The notes below the pieces were generated by a model, which ran no database searches, was not told the DNA's origin, and was given only the letters and a program-made list of their open reading frames with translations. A program made the translations under genes and the position numbers. Of a stretch of DNA of 16,672 nt, positions 7,140-14,430 are shown in pieces. This stretch comes from an uncultured Clostridia bacterium (GTDB lineage: Bacteria > Bacillota > Clostridia > Christensenellales > Maliibacteriaceae). The first letter of the stretch is position 1; each line of letters begins with the position of its first letter. The stretch lies in the NCBI GenBank assembly GCA_934613185.1, contig CAKTSO010000026.1:1-16672 (forward strand), given 5' to 3'.

Positions 7140-7400
7140 TCATTTCGCCTGTGCCAGCGCTTCTTCGATCGCGCGGGCAAGCTGATCGGGGCAGGAGGTC
7201 TTCTTCGCGCCGCAGCGGATGCCGGAAAGCTGACGGACGACGTCCTCGGCCTTCTGTCCGATTGCAAGGCGGCAGACGCCCTGCGTGTTGCCCGCGCAGC
7301 CGCCGATGATCTTCGCGTCCCGCAGAACGCCGTTTTCGTCGATGTCGACGTCGATGCGGCTGGAGCAGACCATGCGGTCTGTGTTATAGCTGTATTTCAT
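7140..7400 (-). CDS. TSCPD-domain protein, TIGR03905-like
   Basis: 86 residues. The signature TSCPDQLA is at 68-75, with GGCAGN at 33-38, and five cysteines (12, 35, 43, 63, 70) are spaced as in the small stand-alone TSCPD family. That domain also forms the C-terminus of some class II ribonucleotide reductases, where it is thought to bind metal. The function of the stand-alone protein is not established. A zinc or iron-sulfur site is an inference from the cysteines. The ribosome binding site (GAGGGG) is weaker than its neighbours'. It lies 24 nt after the large surface-protein gene, so it is probably the last gene of that transcript, although a functional tie is not evident. Confidence 0.85.
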   Translation of the reverse strand: MKYSYNTDRMVCSSRIDVDIDENGVLRDAKIIGGCAGNTQGVCRLAIGQKAEDVVRQLSGIRCGAKKTSCPDQLARAIEEALAQAK

Positions 7401-7424
7401 TGTCGTTCCCCTCTTGCTTGTTTT

Positions 7425-9590
7425 TTATCGGCGGCCGTCGCTGCTCCAGGAGCCGTCGTCGCCGAGAAGGTCGGCAAAGACGTCGTCGTCCGCGTTCGTC
7501 TGCTGCGTGTCGGCGGAAGCGTCCTGATCGTAGGTCGTCTGCGCCGCGCCGTAGCCGTAGGAATTTTGATCCTGACCGCTGTAGCCGAAGACCGTGCCGG
7601 AGCCGAAGCTCCGGGAGGCGTAAGGATCCGTCTGCGCGAACGCGTCGTCCTGCACGTCGACCGGCTGCGTCGTGCCGTCGGTCAGCTGACCCGCGCTGCG
7701 CGTGACCGCGCCGATCTGCGAATCGTTGAACAGGGAATCGGCGAACTGCGAGCCCGTGCTGTAAGAGCCGGTGCGGTAGCTGCCGGTGTAATCGCCCGCA
7801 TCGTAACCGCCGTAGAAGCTCTGATCGCCGCCCGCGTAGGAACCGCTTGAAGCGTTCATGTCGTAGGACGCGGTGTTCTGCGGATCGTAGCCGCCCTGCT
7901 GCGCGCCGTAGCCATACCCGTAGGCATCGTAGCCGGTGCTGTCATAGCCCGTGTTGTCGTAGCCGTCGGGGTCGTAATAGGACTCGCCGGGCGCACCCGA
8001 ACCGTTCGGGTCGTCCGGATCGTATCCGTCGCCGCCGTAGCCGTAATCGCCGCCGTTTTCCGCGCGGCGCGCCTTGTTCTTTCGCTCCTGCGTGACGAGG
8101 ACGAAGAACACGACGCCCGCCGCCACGAGCAGGAAGCCGACGACGCCGAGAAGAATCCAAAGCCACGTCAGGCCGCCGCCTTTGGTGGGCTTATTCGTCT
8201 GGCTGGCCTCGGGCTGGTCGGCGACGGTGATGCTGCAGGCCGCCGCGCCCGCGATGAGCTCTTCGCCGTCTTCGGTCGTGGCGACGAGTTCGAATCGAAG
8301 GGTGCAGCTTTCGTCGATGCGCATCTCATAGTCCTGCGTCGTCGTGCCGGGGCTCAGAACCACGAGGGAGAACAGCGTGTCCCCGTCGACCTGGCGGACG
8401 ATCATCGGCAGGTTGATCGGCTCGGTGCGGTCGTTATAAAACTCGAAGGTGAAGATGACGGTGTCCGGCTCTTCCAGTTCGGGATAGTCGGCCTTGACGG
8501 TCATGTCCACGCGGACGTCGTCCTCGGAGAGCTTGACGTTGAATTTCAGTTCGTATTCGGTCGTGATCTCCTGGTTGTCGCTGCCGACGCCCTTGACGTA
8601 GACCTTATACGGATCGGAGTTTTCGATCGTCGTCTCGTAGGTGAATTCCTTGCTCTCGCCCGCCTTCAAGGAAAGGTCCTTGAGCGCTTCCACGCCGTAG
8701 ACGTCCGTCACGGCGATGGAGGAAACATCCATGTTGCCGGTGTTGGTGATCGTGCCCTTGAAATTGACCTTGTCGCCTCGGGCGACTTCCAGCGTGTCGG
8801 GCGTGATGCTGACGGTCAGCCCCGCCTCGGCCATCGTAACCGCGACTTCGTTCGAGACGCTCGAGATCTGCATGCCGGAAACGCCGCCGATGACGGATTT
8901 GCCCGTCGCCGTGGCGCGAACGGAAATGCTTTGCAGCATCGTGTGCTGCGCCGTCACGGTCTTGCTCTCGCCCACGCCGAGGGACACGCCGCTTGCGATC
9001 GTGCCGAGTGTCGGGTCGGAGACGGAGATGTCGGAAAGCGCGGTGTTGCCCGTATTTTCGATCAAAAGCGTGAAGGTGACGACCTGGTTGGCGGGCACGG
9101 GCGTGCCGCCGTTGCTGGCCGAAAGCGTCAGGTTCATGGCGCTCTTGGCCTCGGTCTTCGTAATTGTAACCGATATATTTTCTGATTTCAGGCTATCACC
9201 ATTTGCCTTTGTCGCCTCGGCCACCAAAACGATACGCCACTGATTCTGTCCCTGCAAATAGTAGCGTTGGTCCTTAACAGACAAAGTAACGTTATAATTG
9301 TAAACCTGGCCGGCTGCTATCTCCGCCGCACCAACGCCAAGATCGGTTGAATTGCCATTTGTAACATCAACCAATTTAACATTCTTAATGGTTTCGCCCA
9401 GATCATTTTTGATACTGCCGGTAAGTGTTACTTCACCTTCCGCGATCATTTCAGAAGGCGTGGCATTCGCCGTCAACGTCAGACCCGCCGCATGCGCCGT
9501 TCTCGCGGGGATCGCGGCGCACAGCGCGCCGAGGGCGAGAACGAGCGCCAGAAACAGCGGCGTCGATTTTTTCCAAAGTTTTTTCAGCAT
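7425..9590 (-). CDS. Type I membrane protein: Ig-like ectodomains, one TM helix, Tyr/Gly/Asp-rich acidic cytoplasmic tail
   Basis: 721 residues. Signal peptide 1-34 (KKLWKK, hydrophobic core, AHA-A cleavage site). Residues 36-458 look like four beta-sandwich domains (about 36-146, 150-254, 256-352, 355-457) of the CARDB/DUF11/COG1361 type, with motifs such as IENTGNTALSDISVSD and ITNTGNMDVSSIAVTD. A TM helix spans 474-500, followed by a QERKNKARR stop-transfer. The remaining 220 residues would be cytoplasmic and of low complexity: 24 Tyr in GY, YG, YGYG and GYD contexts, about 36 acidic residues against 10 basic, ending DDDVFADLLGDDG. No enzyme motif or LPXTG is seen. The gene starts 43 nt after the Arg/Gln-rich membrane protein gene; GGAGG precedes the ATG by 11 nt. 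DNA for the first domain is AT-rich. The biological role is unknown; adhesion or envelope scaffolding is a guess. Confidence 0.85.
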   Translation of the reverse strand: MLKKLWKKSTPLFLALVLALGALCAAIPARTAHAAGLTLTANATPSEMIAEGEVTLTGSIKNDLGETIKNVKLVDVTNGNSTDLGVGAAEIAAGQVYNYNVTLSVKDQRYYLQGQNQWRIVLVAEATKANGDSLKSENISVTITKTEAKSAMNLTLSASNGGTPVPANQVVTFTLLIENTGNTALSDISVSDPTLGTIASGVSLGVGESKTVTAQHTMLQSISVRATATGKSVIGGVSGMQISSVSNEVAVTMAEAGLTVSITPDTLEVARGDKVNFKGTITNTGNMDVSSIAVTDVYGVEALKDLSLKAGESKEFTYETTIENSDPYKVYVKGVGSDNQEITTEYELKFNVKLSEDDVRVDMTVKADYPELEEPDTVIFTFEFYNDRTEPINLPMIVRQVDGDTLFSLVVLSPGTTTQDYEMRIDESCTLRFELVATTEDGEELIAGAAACSITVADQPEASQTNKPTKGGGLTWLWILLGVVGFLLVAAGVVFFVLVTQERKNKARRAENGGDYGYGGDGYDPDDPNGSGAPGESYYDPDGYDNTGYDSTGYDAYGYGYGAQQGGYDPQNTASYDMNASSGSYAGGDQSFYGGYDAGDYTGSYRTGSYSTGSQFADSLFNDSQIGAVTRSAGQLTDGTTQPVDVQDDAFAQTDPYASRSFGSGTVFGYSGQDQNSYGYGAAQTTYDQDASADTQQTNADDDVFADLLGDDGSWSSDGRR
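9165..9455. other. AT-rich patch covering the first ectodomain of the surface protein
   Basis: Bases 9181-9420 contain 109 G or C in 240 (45%), while three lines sampled from the same gene (8761-8880, 9001-9060) contain 112 in 180 (62%). Codons here use A/T third positions (AAT, AAA, GTA, GTT) much more than the rest of the gene. The limits match residues of about 46-142, the first beta-sandwich. Confidence 0.6.
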
Positions 9591-9633
9591 TTCAAATGCA
9601 ACCTCCAGATTCGGTCTGCATGTGTTTCATCGT

Positions 9634-11040
9634 TCACTCACCCTGCTCGCCTTCGCTCGGCGGGTCGGGCTGATCGGGGCTCGGCGGGTCGGGCTGATCG
9701 GGGCTCGGCGGATCGGGCTGATCGGGGCTCGGCGGCGTCACGGGCGGCGGGGTCGGCGTGGGCGTCGGTGACGGCGTCGGCGTTTGAGAGGGCGACGTCG
9801 ACTGCGACGGCGTCGGGCTCTGCGTCGGCTCCTCGGATTCCGACGGCGTGGCGGCGGGCGTCGGCGTCGAAATGCGGCCCGGCTTGGTGTTCTGCGTGCG
9901 GCGCGGCTCCTGATTGACGGAGAAATCCGCCGTCATGCTGTTGTCCACGCGCCAGACGGTCTGCTGTTCCGAATCATCTTCGCTCTGCGCCGCCTGCTCC
10001 CCATCCGTTTCTTCGCTCTGCGCGGGGCTTTGGCTCGATTTTTCGTTATCCTTCACGGCGGCCAGCACGCTCACGCGCACCTGATAGCTGCCGATGGTGA
10101 TCCATTCGCCGTTTTCGTCCGTGCCGTCGAAATACGTCCGCATTTTGCCCTTGGAAACCTCCATGGCATTTTCGACGGTCGTAAAGACCGTGCCGTCGGC
10201 GTTCAAAATCTCGACGCGGACGGTAGAGTCCTCGTCGACTTCAAAATCGATCTTCAAGCGGCCCGAGCCGAAAAGGGGCGTCGTCGTGCCGAGGGCAAGA
10301 CTCGTCACGCGGCCGACTGTCTCGGGCGCTTCGCTCGCCTTTGCGGAGGCCTTCGGCGACGGACTGACCGTCGGCGTGACGGCGTTCGATTTGGAGTTTT
10401 TGATGCGTCCCGTCACGAAGCCGCCCGCGGCGATGACGAGCGTCATCACGGCGGCGATGGCGGCGGAACGAAGACGCGGCCCCTGCTGACGGAAGGGAAT
10501 GTCGCGCGAGGGGACATCCATTACCGCGGGGCGCTCCGCCACGTCGAGCTGCGTTTCCTGCTCGGTCTGCGGGGGCTGCGGAATGGGCGTATAGGGGACC
10601 TGCGTCGCACTGTGCGGGGCGGCCTGCGGCGGCTGCTGCGGCGCGCGGCGCACGTAATCGGCGCCGTAGACGTTCGGCATGCCCTCGGCCGTGCGATCCA
10701 CGACGTTCGGCGGCATCTGCGTCGTCTGCCGCGCCTGTCTTTGCGGCTGCTGTGTGCGGCGCGGCGGATCGTAAACGCTTGCGCCGTCGTACTTCAAGCC
10801 GTCGCGGCTGCCCGCGCTTTGCCGCGGGGCGTCGTAAATACTCGCACCGCTATAGGACAGGCCGTCGCCCTGCGCGCTTTTTCGACGCGTCTGCGTCGTC
10901 TGCGCGGCGTTTTGCGTCCGCGTTCCGCGGCGCTGCGTCGGTTCCTCCCCCACGGTTTGATGATACATATCATACGGCCTGGACGCGCCGCCGCCCGAAG
11001 ACGTGCCGCGACCGCCGTAGCCGTTCGTGTTGCCCTGCAT
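9634..11040 (-). CDS. Type II membrane protein: Arg/Gln-rich cytoplasmic N-terminus, TM helix, FlgD-like Ig domain, Pro-rich tail
   Basis: 468 residues from the chosen ATG. Residues 1-191 are low-complexity and rich in Gln, Arg, Pro and Tyr (21 Arg, 2 Lys, 17 acidic, 10 Tyr). They contain two copies of a DGLxYxGASxYDxPR motif (59-73 and 80-94). One TM helix (192-211) follows RLR, predicting an N-in, C-out topology. Residues 261-327 resemble the FlgD Ig-like domain (RVEILNADGTVFTTV, FDGTDENGEW, GSYQVRVSV). The rest is Ser/Thr/Pro-rich and ends in three PDQPDPPS repeats. A longer frame begins at 11058, but its second and third codons are the AAGGAG that serves the ATG at 11040. It is first in the operon with the Tyr-rich surface protein and the TSCPD gene. 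There are no flagellar genes nearby. Not a family I recognise; function unknown. Confidence 0.82.
   Translation of the reverse strand: MQGNTNGYGGRGTSSGGGASRPYDMYHQTVGEEPTQRRGTRTQNAAQTTQTRRKSAQGDGLSYSGASIYDAPRQSAGSRDGLKYDGASVYDPPRRTQQPQRQARQTTQMPPNVVDRTAEGMPNVYGADYVRRAPQQPPQAAPHSATQVPYTPIPQPPQTEQETQLDVAERPAVMDVPSRDIPFRQQGPRLRSAAIAAVMTLVIAAGGFVTGRIKNSKSNAVTPTVSPSPKASAKASEAPETVGRVTSLALGTTTPLFGSGRLKIDFEVDEDSTVRVEILNADGTVFTTVENAMEVSKGKMRTYFDGTDENGEWITIGSYQVRVSVLAAVKDNEKSSQSPAQSEETDGEQAAQSEDDSEQQTVWRVDNSMTADFSVNQEPRRTQNTKPGRISTPTPAATPSESEEPTQSPTPSQSTSPSQTPTPSPTPTPTPPPVTPPSPDQPDPPSPDQPDPPSPDQPDPPSEGEQGE
9655..9735. repeat. 24-bp tandem repeat coding for PDQPDPPS
   Basis: Three 24-bp units (9655-9678, 9679-9702, 9703-9726) and a 9-bp partial unit (9727-9735). 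Units 1 and 2 are identical; unit 3 differs at one base (GGGTC to GGATC). The period keeps the reading frame, so copy number can change without a frameshift. It encodes the extreme C-terminus of the membrane protein. Confidence 0.95.
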
Positions 11041-11083
11041 TTTAACGTACTCCTTCATGCGGAATCCAACGTCTGTAACGTCT

Positions 11084-11103
11084 ATTGTGCATTATAACAC
11101 AAT
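11084..11103. promoter_or_regulatory. Perfect dyad over the -10 box, candidate operator
   Basis: ATTGTG (11084-11089) and CACAAT (11098-11103) form a perfect 6-bp inverted repeat with an 8-bp spacer that contains the -10 hexamer. A repressor bound here would block the promoter. No regulator gene is adjacent. Confidence 0.45.
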
Positions 11104-11120
11104 CCCCGCTTTGCTTTCAA
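11091..11120 (-). promoter_or_regulatory. Sigma-A promoter of the membrane-protein operon
   Basis: On the minus strand TTGAAA (11115-11120) and a perfect TATAAT (11091-11096) are separated by 18 bp. The ATG at 11040 is about 45 nt beyond the predicted start of transcription. Confidence 0.75.
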
Positions 11121-11204
11121 CTTTTCAAGAACCGTCAACGGGCAGTTTGTCACCTGTTTGCAATCAATTCACCACAATTTGGTAGTAATTTCGTCATCAA
11201 AAAG

Positions 11205-11236
11205 AAAAACACTTCATCAAAGGACGAAGTGTTTTT
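11205..11236 (-). terminator. Intrinsic terminator of the transketolase cluster
   Basis: AAAAACACTTC (11205-11215) and GAAGTGTTTTT (11226-11236) pair perfectly around a 10-nt loop. On the minus strand the stem ends in a U-rich run, UUUUUCUUUUU, 55 nt beyond the transketolase C-terminal stop. Confidence 0.88.
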
Positions 11237-11290
11237 CGGGTAGAATCGTTTTTCAAACAAAAGCGCTTTTTGAAACGCCGTTATGCCTTC

Positions 11291-12232
11291 TTATTTGCCC
11301 ATCACACGGCGGCAGGCCGCGGCGATGTCATCGGCAGTCATTTCCAGCTCCTCGCTGATGTCCTTGAGGAAGCCGACGACGCCGTAGCGATCGCGGATGC
11401 CGACGCGCTCGAACTTCGTGGCGATGCCCTCTTCGGCCATGACTTCCGCGACCGCGGAGCCGAGGCCGCCGACGATCGAGGCGTTCTCCGCCGTGACGAC
11501 GGGGCCCATCTTCGCCGCCGCAATGACCGCCTCGCGGTCGATGGGCTTGATGGTGTGCATGTCGAGCACCTTGACGTTGATGCCCTCTTTTTCGAGCATC
11601 TCCGCCGCGTCAAGGGACCAGGCGACCATCAGACCGGAGGCGATGATCGTCATGTCGCTGCCCTCGCGGACGGTGTTGGCCTTGCCGAGTTCGAACTTGG
11701 CATCGGCGCCGTAGACCTTGCGGGGGAACTTGCGCGCCACGCGGATGTATGCGGAGCGCTCGTCGCGCATGGCAAGACGGGTCAGATTCTCAAGCGCGGT
11801 GTTGTCGATCGCGTCGATGACGAGCATGTTCGGGATTGCGCGCATGATGGCGACATCTTCGACGGAAAGGTGCGTGCCGCCGTTGAGTTCGGAGTAGATG
11901 CCGGGGTCCGTGCCGATCAGCTTGACGTGCAGACCGCTGTACTGAATGGAGATGACGATCTGGTCATAGCAGCGGCGCGTGATGAACGGCGTCAGAGAGT
12001 GCACGACGGGGATCATGCCCGCCTCGGACATGCCGGAGGCGATGCCGATGGAGTTGGCCTCGGCGATGCCGGCATCGATGAAACGATCGGGATAGGCCTG
12101 GCCGAAGCGGTTGGTGAAGGTGAAGCGAAGGTCGTTTTCGATCGTGACGATGTCAAGGCCCTCTTTGACGAGATCAATCAGAGTATCGGCAAGGACGTCG
12201 CCGCCGAGTTTCTTCTCATATTCCATAGCCAT
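11291..12232 (-). CDS. Transketolase, C-terminal subunit
   Basis: 313 residues from the chosen ATG; corresponds to the pyrimidine-binding and C-terminal domains of transketolase. Visible: GIAEAN (55-60) with the Glu that activates thiamine diphosphate, HSLTPFITRRCYDQI (78-92), and GGTHLSVEDVAIMRAIPN (118-135), typical of split transketolases. A Rossmann-like C-terminal domain runs from about residue 185 (MTIIASG, GGLGSAVAEVMAEEG). With the N-terminal subunit it should form one thiamine-dependent enzyme moving two-carbon ketol units between sugar phosphates. An upstream TTG at 12265 opens a longer frame, but AAGGAG in that stretch serves the ATG at 12232. It lies 33 nt after the N-terminal subunit gene and is followed by a strong terminator. 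Split transketolases include the apulose-4-phosphate enzyme, so the donor sugar is uncertain. Confidence 0.92.
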   Translation of the reverse strand: MAMEYEKKLGGDVLADTLIDLVKEGLDIVTIENDLRFTFTNRFGQAYPDRFIDAGIAEANSIGIASGMSEAGMIPVVHSLTPFITRRCYDQIVISIQYSGLHVKLIGTDPGIYSELNGGTHLSVEDVAIMRAIPNMLVIDAIDNTALENLTRLAMRDERSAYIRVARKFPRKVYGADAKFELGKANTVREGSDMTIIASGLMVAWSLDAAEMLEKEGINVKVLDMHTIKPIDREAVIAAAKMGPVVTAENASIVGGLGSAVAEVMAEEGIATKFERVGIRDRYGVVGFLKDISEELEMTADDIAAACRRVMGK

Positions 12233-12265
12233 ATTGGTTTTTCTCCTTTGCGACTGGGTCTTCAA

Positions 12266-13108
12266 TCAGCAGGTCTGGTCGATGTACGCGCAGCTGGCAA
12301 GATAGTCCTCGTGCGTCAGGGGCATGTTGTGCACGCGGCGCTCGTTCTCGGCGGGGACAAAGCCCTTGCCCTTGACCGTGTTGCAGACGATGCAGACGGG
12401 ACGGCGGATCGCCTTGGCCTGCACGACCGCTTCGCGGATGGCGTCGATGTCGTGGCCGTTGACGTTGTTGATGACCTCGAAGCCGAACGAATGGAAGATC
12501 TCGGCCGGATCGCCGTAGTTGAGGACGCTGTGCACGTCGCCGCCGACCTGATAGTTGTTCTTGTCGACGAAGACGATGAAGTTGTCAAGGTTCTTCGCGC
12601 CGGCGAACATCGCGGCTTCCCAAACCTGACCCTCTTCGATCTCGCCGTCGCCGACGATGGCGTAGACCGTCAGGTCGCGGCCCTGAATTTTCGCGGCCAT
12701 CGCCTGACCCGCCGCCGCGGAGATGCCCTGTCCGAGAGAACCGCAGGTCATGTCGATGCCGGGCGTGCGGATACGGTCGCAGTGGCTGGGCAAATTCGTC
12801 TTGGGACGGTTCAGCGTGAAGAGCATCTCCTTGGGGAAGAAGCCCTTGCGCGCCAGCGTCGCATAAAGTCCGGGGCCCGCATGGCCTTTGGAAAGGATCA
12901 GACGGTCGCGGTCGGCCCACTTGGGATCCTCGACCTTGACGTTCATCTGATCGAAATACAGAACCGTCAGGATGTCGACGATGGACAGGCTGCCGCCGAT
13001 GTGCGTGCCGAACTGGCCTTCGCTCAGTTCCTGAAGCATTTCCAGCGTCCACTTGCGGATTTCGTTTGCCGTCGCCTTCAGCTCACGGCGTTTGGTTTCG
13101 TCAAGCAT
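12266..13108 (-). CDS. Transketolase, N-terminal (thiamine-diphosphate-binding) subunit
   Basis: 280 residues, the usual length of the N-terminal half in split transketolases. Visible: GTHIGGSLSIVDIL (34-47) with a phosphate-contacting His, SKGHAGPGLYA (73-83), GSLGQGISAAAGQA (123-136), the thiamine diphosphate motif from GDGEIEEGQ (153-161) to KNN (183-185), and a C-terminal VKGKGF. It must pair with the subunit encoded just downstream for activity. The ATG follows AGGAGG by 8 nt. A 91-nt gap separates it from the upstream iron alcohol dehydrogenase; I found no convincing promoter or terminator there, so cotranscription is likely. The metabolic role is either general pentose-phosphate interconversion or a dedicated step in the catabolic cluster. 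Confidence 0.94.
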   Translation of the reverse strand: MLDETKRRELKATANEIRKWTLEMLQELSEGQFGTHIGGSLSIVDILTVLYFDQMNVKVEDPKWADRDRLILSKGHAGPGLYATLARKGFFPKEMLFTLNRPKTNLPSHCDRIRTPGIDMTCGSLGQGISAAAGQAMAAKIQGRDLTVYAIVGDGEIEEGQVWEAAMFAGAKNLDNFIVFVDKNNYQVGGDVHSVLNYGDPAEIFHSFGFEVINNVNGHDIDAIREAVVQAKAIRRPVCIVCNTVKGKGFVPAENERRVHNMPLTHEDYLASCAYIDQTC

Positions 13109-13199
13109 GAAATAAACCTCCTAAAATTATGCGAAGCTTTCCCGTCGAATTTGCCGTTTTGGGGAAAAGCCAAAGCATTTCGCGTTTTGTGCGCCCGTA

Positions 13200-14312
13200 T
13201 TACAGAATGTTCCTAAGCGCTTCGTAGACGTCCGTCTCGGTCAGATCCATGGGCGAGTTCGCCGTCACGGGCGCGGTCACGCCAAGATGCGCGAGCTCCG
13301 GAAGATCGGACTCCTTGATGCCGTAGGCGGACAGATTGCGATGGATGCCGGCGGCGTCCATCATGCCCTCCACGCGGCAGGCGAAGTCTTCGGCGCTTTC
13401 GCAGCCGATCATTTTGACCAGCGTGTCCATTTCGTCTTTCACCGCGGGGTAGAACAGACGGATCATTTCCGGCAGCGTCAGCGCGCAGGCGGTGCCGTGG
13501 TCGATGCCGAAGTTCGTCGTCAGACCGTAGCTGATGCCGTGGCAGGCCGTCGTGCGGGTCTGCCCCATGGCGAGGCCGCCCAGAAGGCTGGCAACGCACA
13601 TGTTCGTGCGCGCTTCGACGTTCTTGGGCTCGTTGAACGCCGTCATCAGATTTTCAAGAACGAGCTTGGCGGACATGATCGCCGCGCTCTTGGTGATCGG
13701 GTTCGTCGCGCGGCACCAGTAGGACTCCACTGCGTGGCACAGCGCGTCAAGGCCGGTCGCGACCGTCACGCGCGGGGGCAGGGAGTACGTCATGACGGGG
13801 TCGAGCAGCGCGATATCCGGCAGGAAATCGAAGCTGACCCACGGACGCTTGGTGTGCGCCTTATGGTCGGTAAAGACGCCGACGTTGCTGACCTCGCTGC
13901 CCGTGCCCGCCGTCGTGGGGACGCAGATCAAAAAGCAGCGCTTGTTTTCGAGCTTTTTGCCGCCGACGATATAGTCTTCGATGGAGCCTTCGTTCGTGCA
14001 CAGCATGGATGCCGCCTTGGCCACGTCGAGCGAAGAGCCGCCGCCGATGCCGACGACGCCGACCGCGTCGATCCCGCGCGCAAGCGCCGCGGCGCGATCC
14101 GCCGTCTCAAAGCTCGGGTTCGGTTCCACCTCGGTGAAGACCTCCGTCTTGCGGCTGCCCAGAATTTTCTGCACGCGCTCGGTCACGCCGATCTTCGCCA
14201 TGATCGGGTCGGCGACGATCAAAATCGCACCCGCGGGGAACAGCTCGTCGAGCTTCTCGATATTGTCCGCGCCGCAGACGACGCGCGTAGGCATGCAGTA
14301 CTGAAATTCCAT
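13200..14312 (-). CDS. Iron-containing alcohol dehydrogenase (type III)
   Basis: 370 residues from the chosen ATG. Visible: NAD-binding GGGSSLD (90-96), TTAGTGSEV (133-141), and the four metal ligands of the family, Asp189 and His193 in GLDALCHAVESYW, and His258 and His272 in ACHGISYGLTTNFGIDHG. It should oxidise an alcohol or reduce an aldehyde with NAD(P)H in the cytoplasm. The family includes 1,3-propanediol, lactaldehyde, butanol, phosphonoacetaldehyde and hydroxyacid-oxoacid enzymes, and I cannot choose among them. A frame open to 14351 is rejected because its first 13 codons cover a GGGAGG site that serves the ATG at 14312. It has its own promoter at 14352-14380 and stands between the LarA-like gene and the transketolase pair. 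Confidence 0.93.
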   Translation of the reverse strand: MEFQYCMPTRVVCGADNIEKLDELFPAGAILIVADPIMAKIGVTERVQKILGSRKTEVFTEVEPNPSFETADRAAALARGIDAVGVVGIGGGSSLDVAKAASMLCTNEGSIEDYIVGGKKLENKRCFLICVPTTAGTGSEVSNVGVFTDHKAHTKRPWVSFDFLPDIALLDPVMTYSLPPRVTVATGLDALCHAVESYWCRATNPITKSAAIMSAKLVLENLMTAFNEPKNVEARTNMCVASLLGGLAMGQTRTTACHGISYGLTTNFGIDHGTACALTLPEMIRLFYPAVKDEMDTLVKMIGCESAEDFACRVEGMMDAAGIHRNLSAYGIKESDLPELAHLGVTAPVTANSPMDLTETDVYEALRNIL

Positions 14313-14351
14313 CGTAAAATAGCCTCCCACAGTAAATTGTATACAGTCCAA

Positions 14352-14380
14352 ATTATAATGCCGCGGGCATGGCGCGTCAA
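14352..14380 (-). promoter_or_regulatory. Strong promoter for the alcohol dehydrogenase-transketolase unit
   Basis: On the minus strand TTGACG (14375-14380) and a perfect TATAAT (14352-14357) lie 17 bp apart. GCGGGC (14363-14368) and GCCCGC (14382-14387) form a dyad around the -35 element. No terminator is seen between the LarA-like stop and this promoter, so it acts as an internal promoter. Confidence 0.8.
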
Positions 14381-14430
14381 CGCCCGCACCGCGGCGGTTT
14401 TGTCGGAAGGCTATATGTTTTTCGTTAAGA

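Noticed and set aside
9655..9735. Possible CRISPR-like array
   Set aside because: The units are contiguous without spacers, keep a reading frame and encode a Pro-rich repeat.
13109..13199. Separate promoter for the transketolase N-terminal gene
   Set aside because: A CATAAT hexamer is present but lies only a few bases before the ribosome site and has no -35.
11270..13216. Long plus-strand open frame (648 codons) antisense to the transketolase genes
   Set aside because: It mirrors the codons of two clear transketolase halves, has Arg/Asp/His/Val-rich shadow composition, and shows no ribosome binding site or family motif.
14358..14430. Intrinsic terminator after the LarA-like gene
   Set aside because: The GC-rich dyad there lacks a U-tract and coincides with the strong promoter elements of the next gene.
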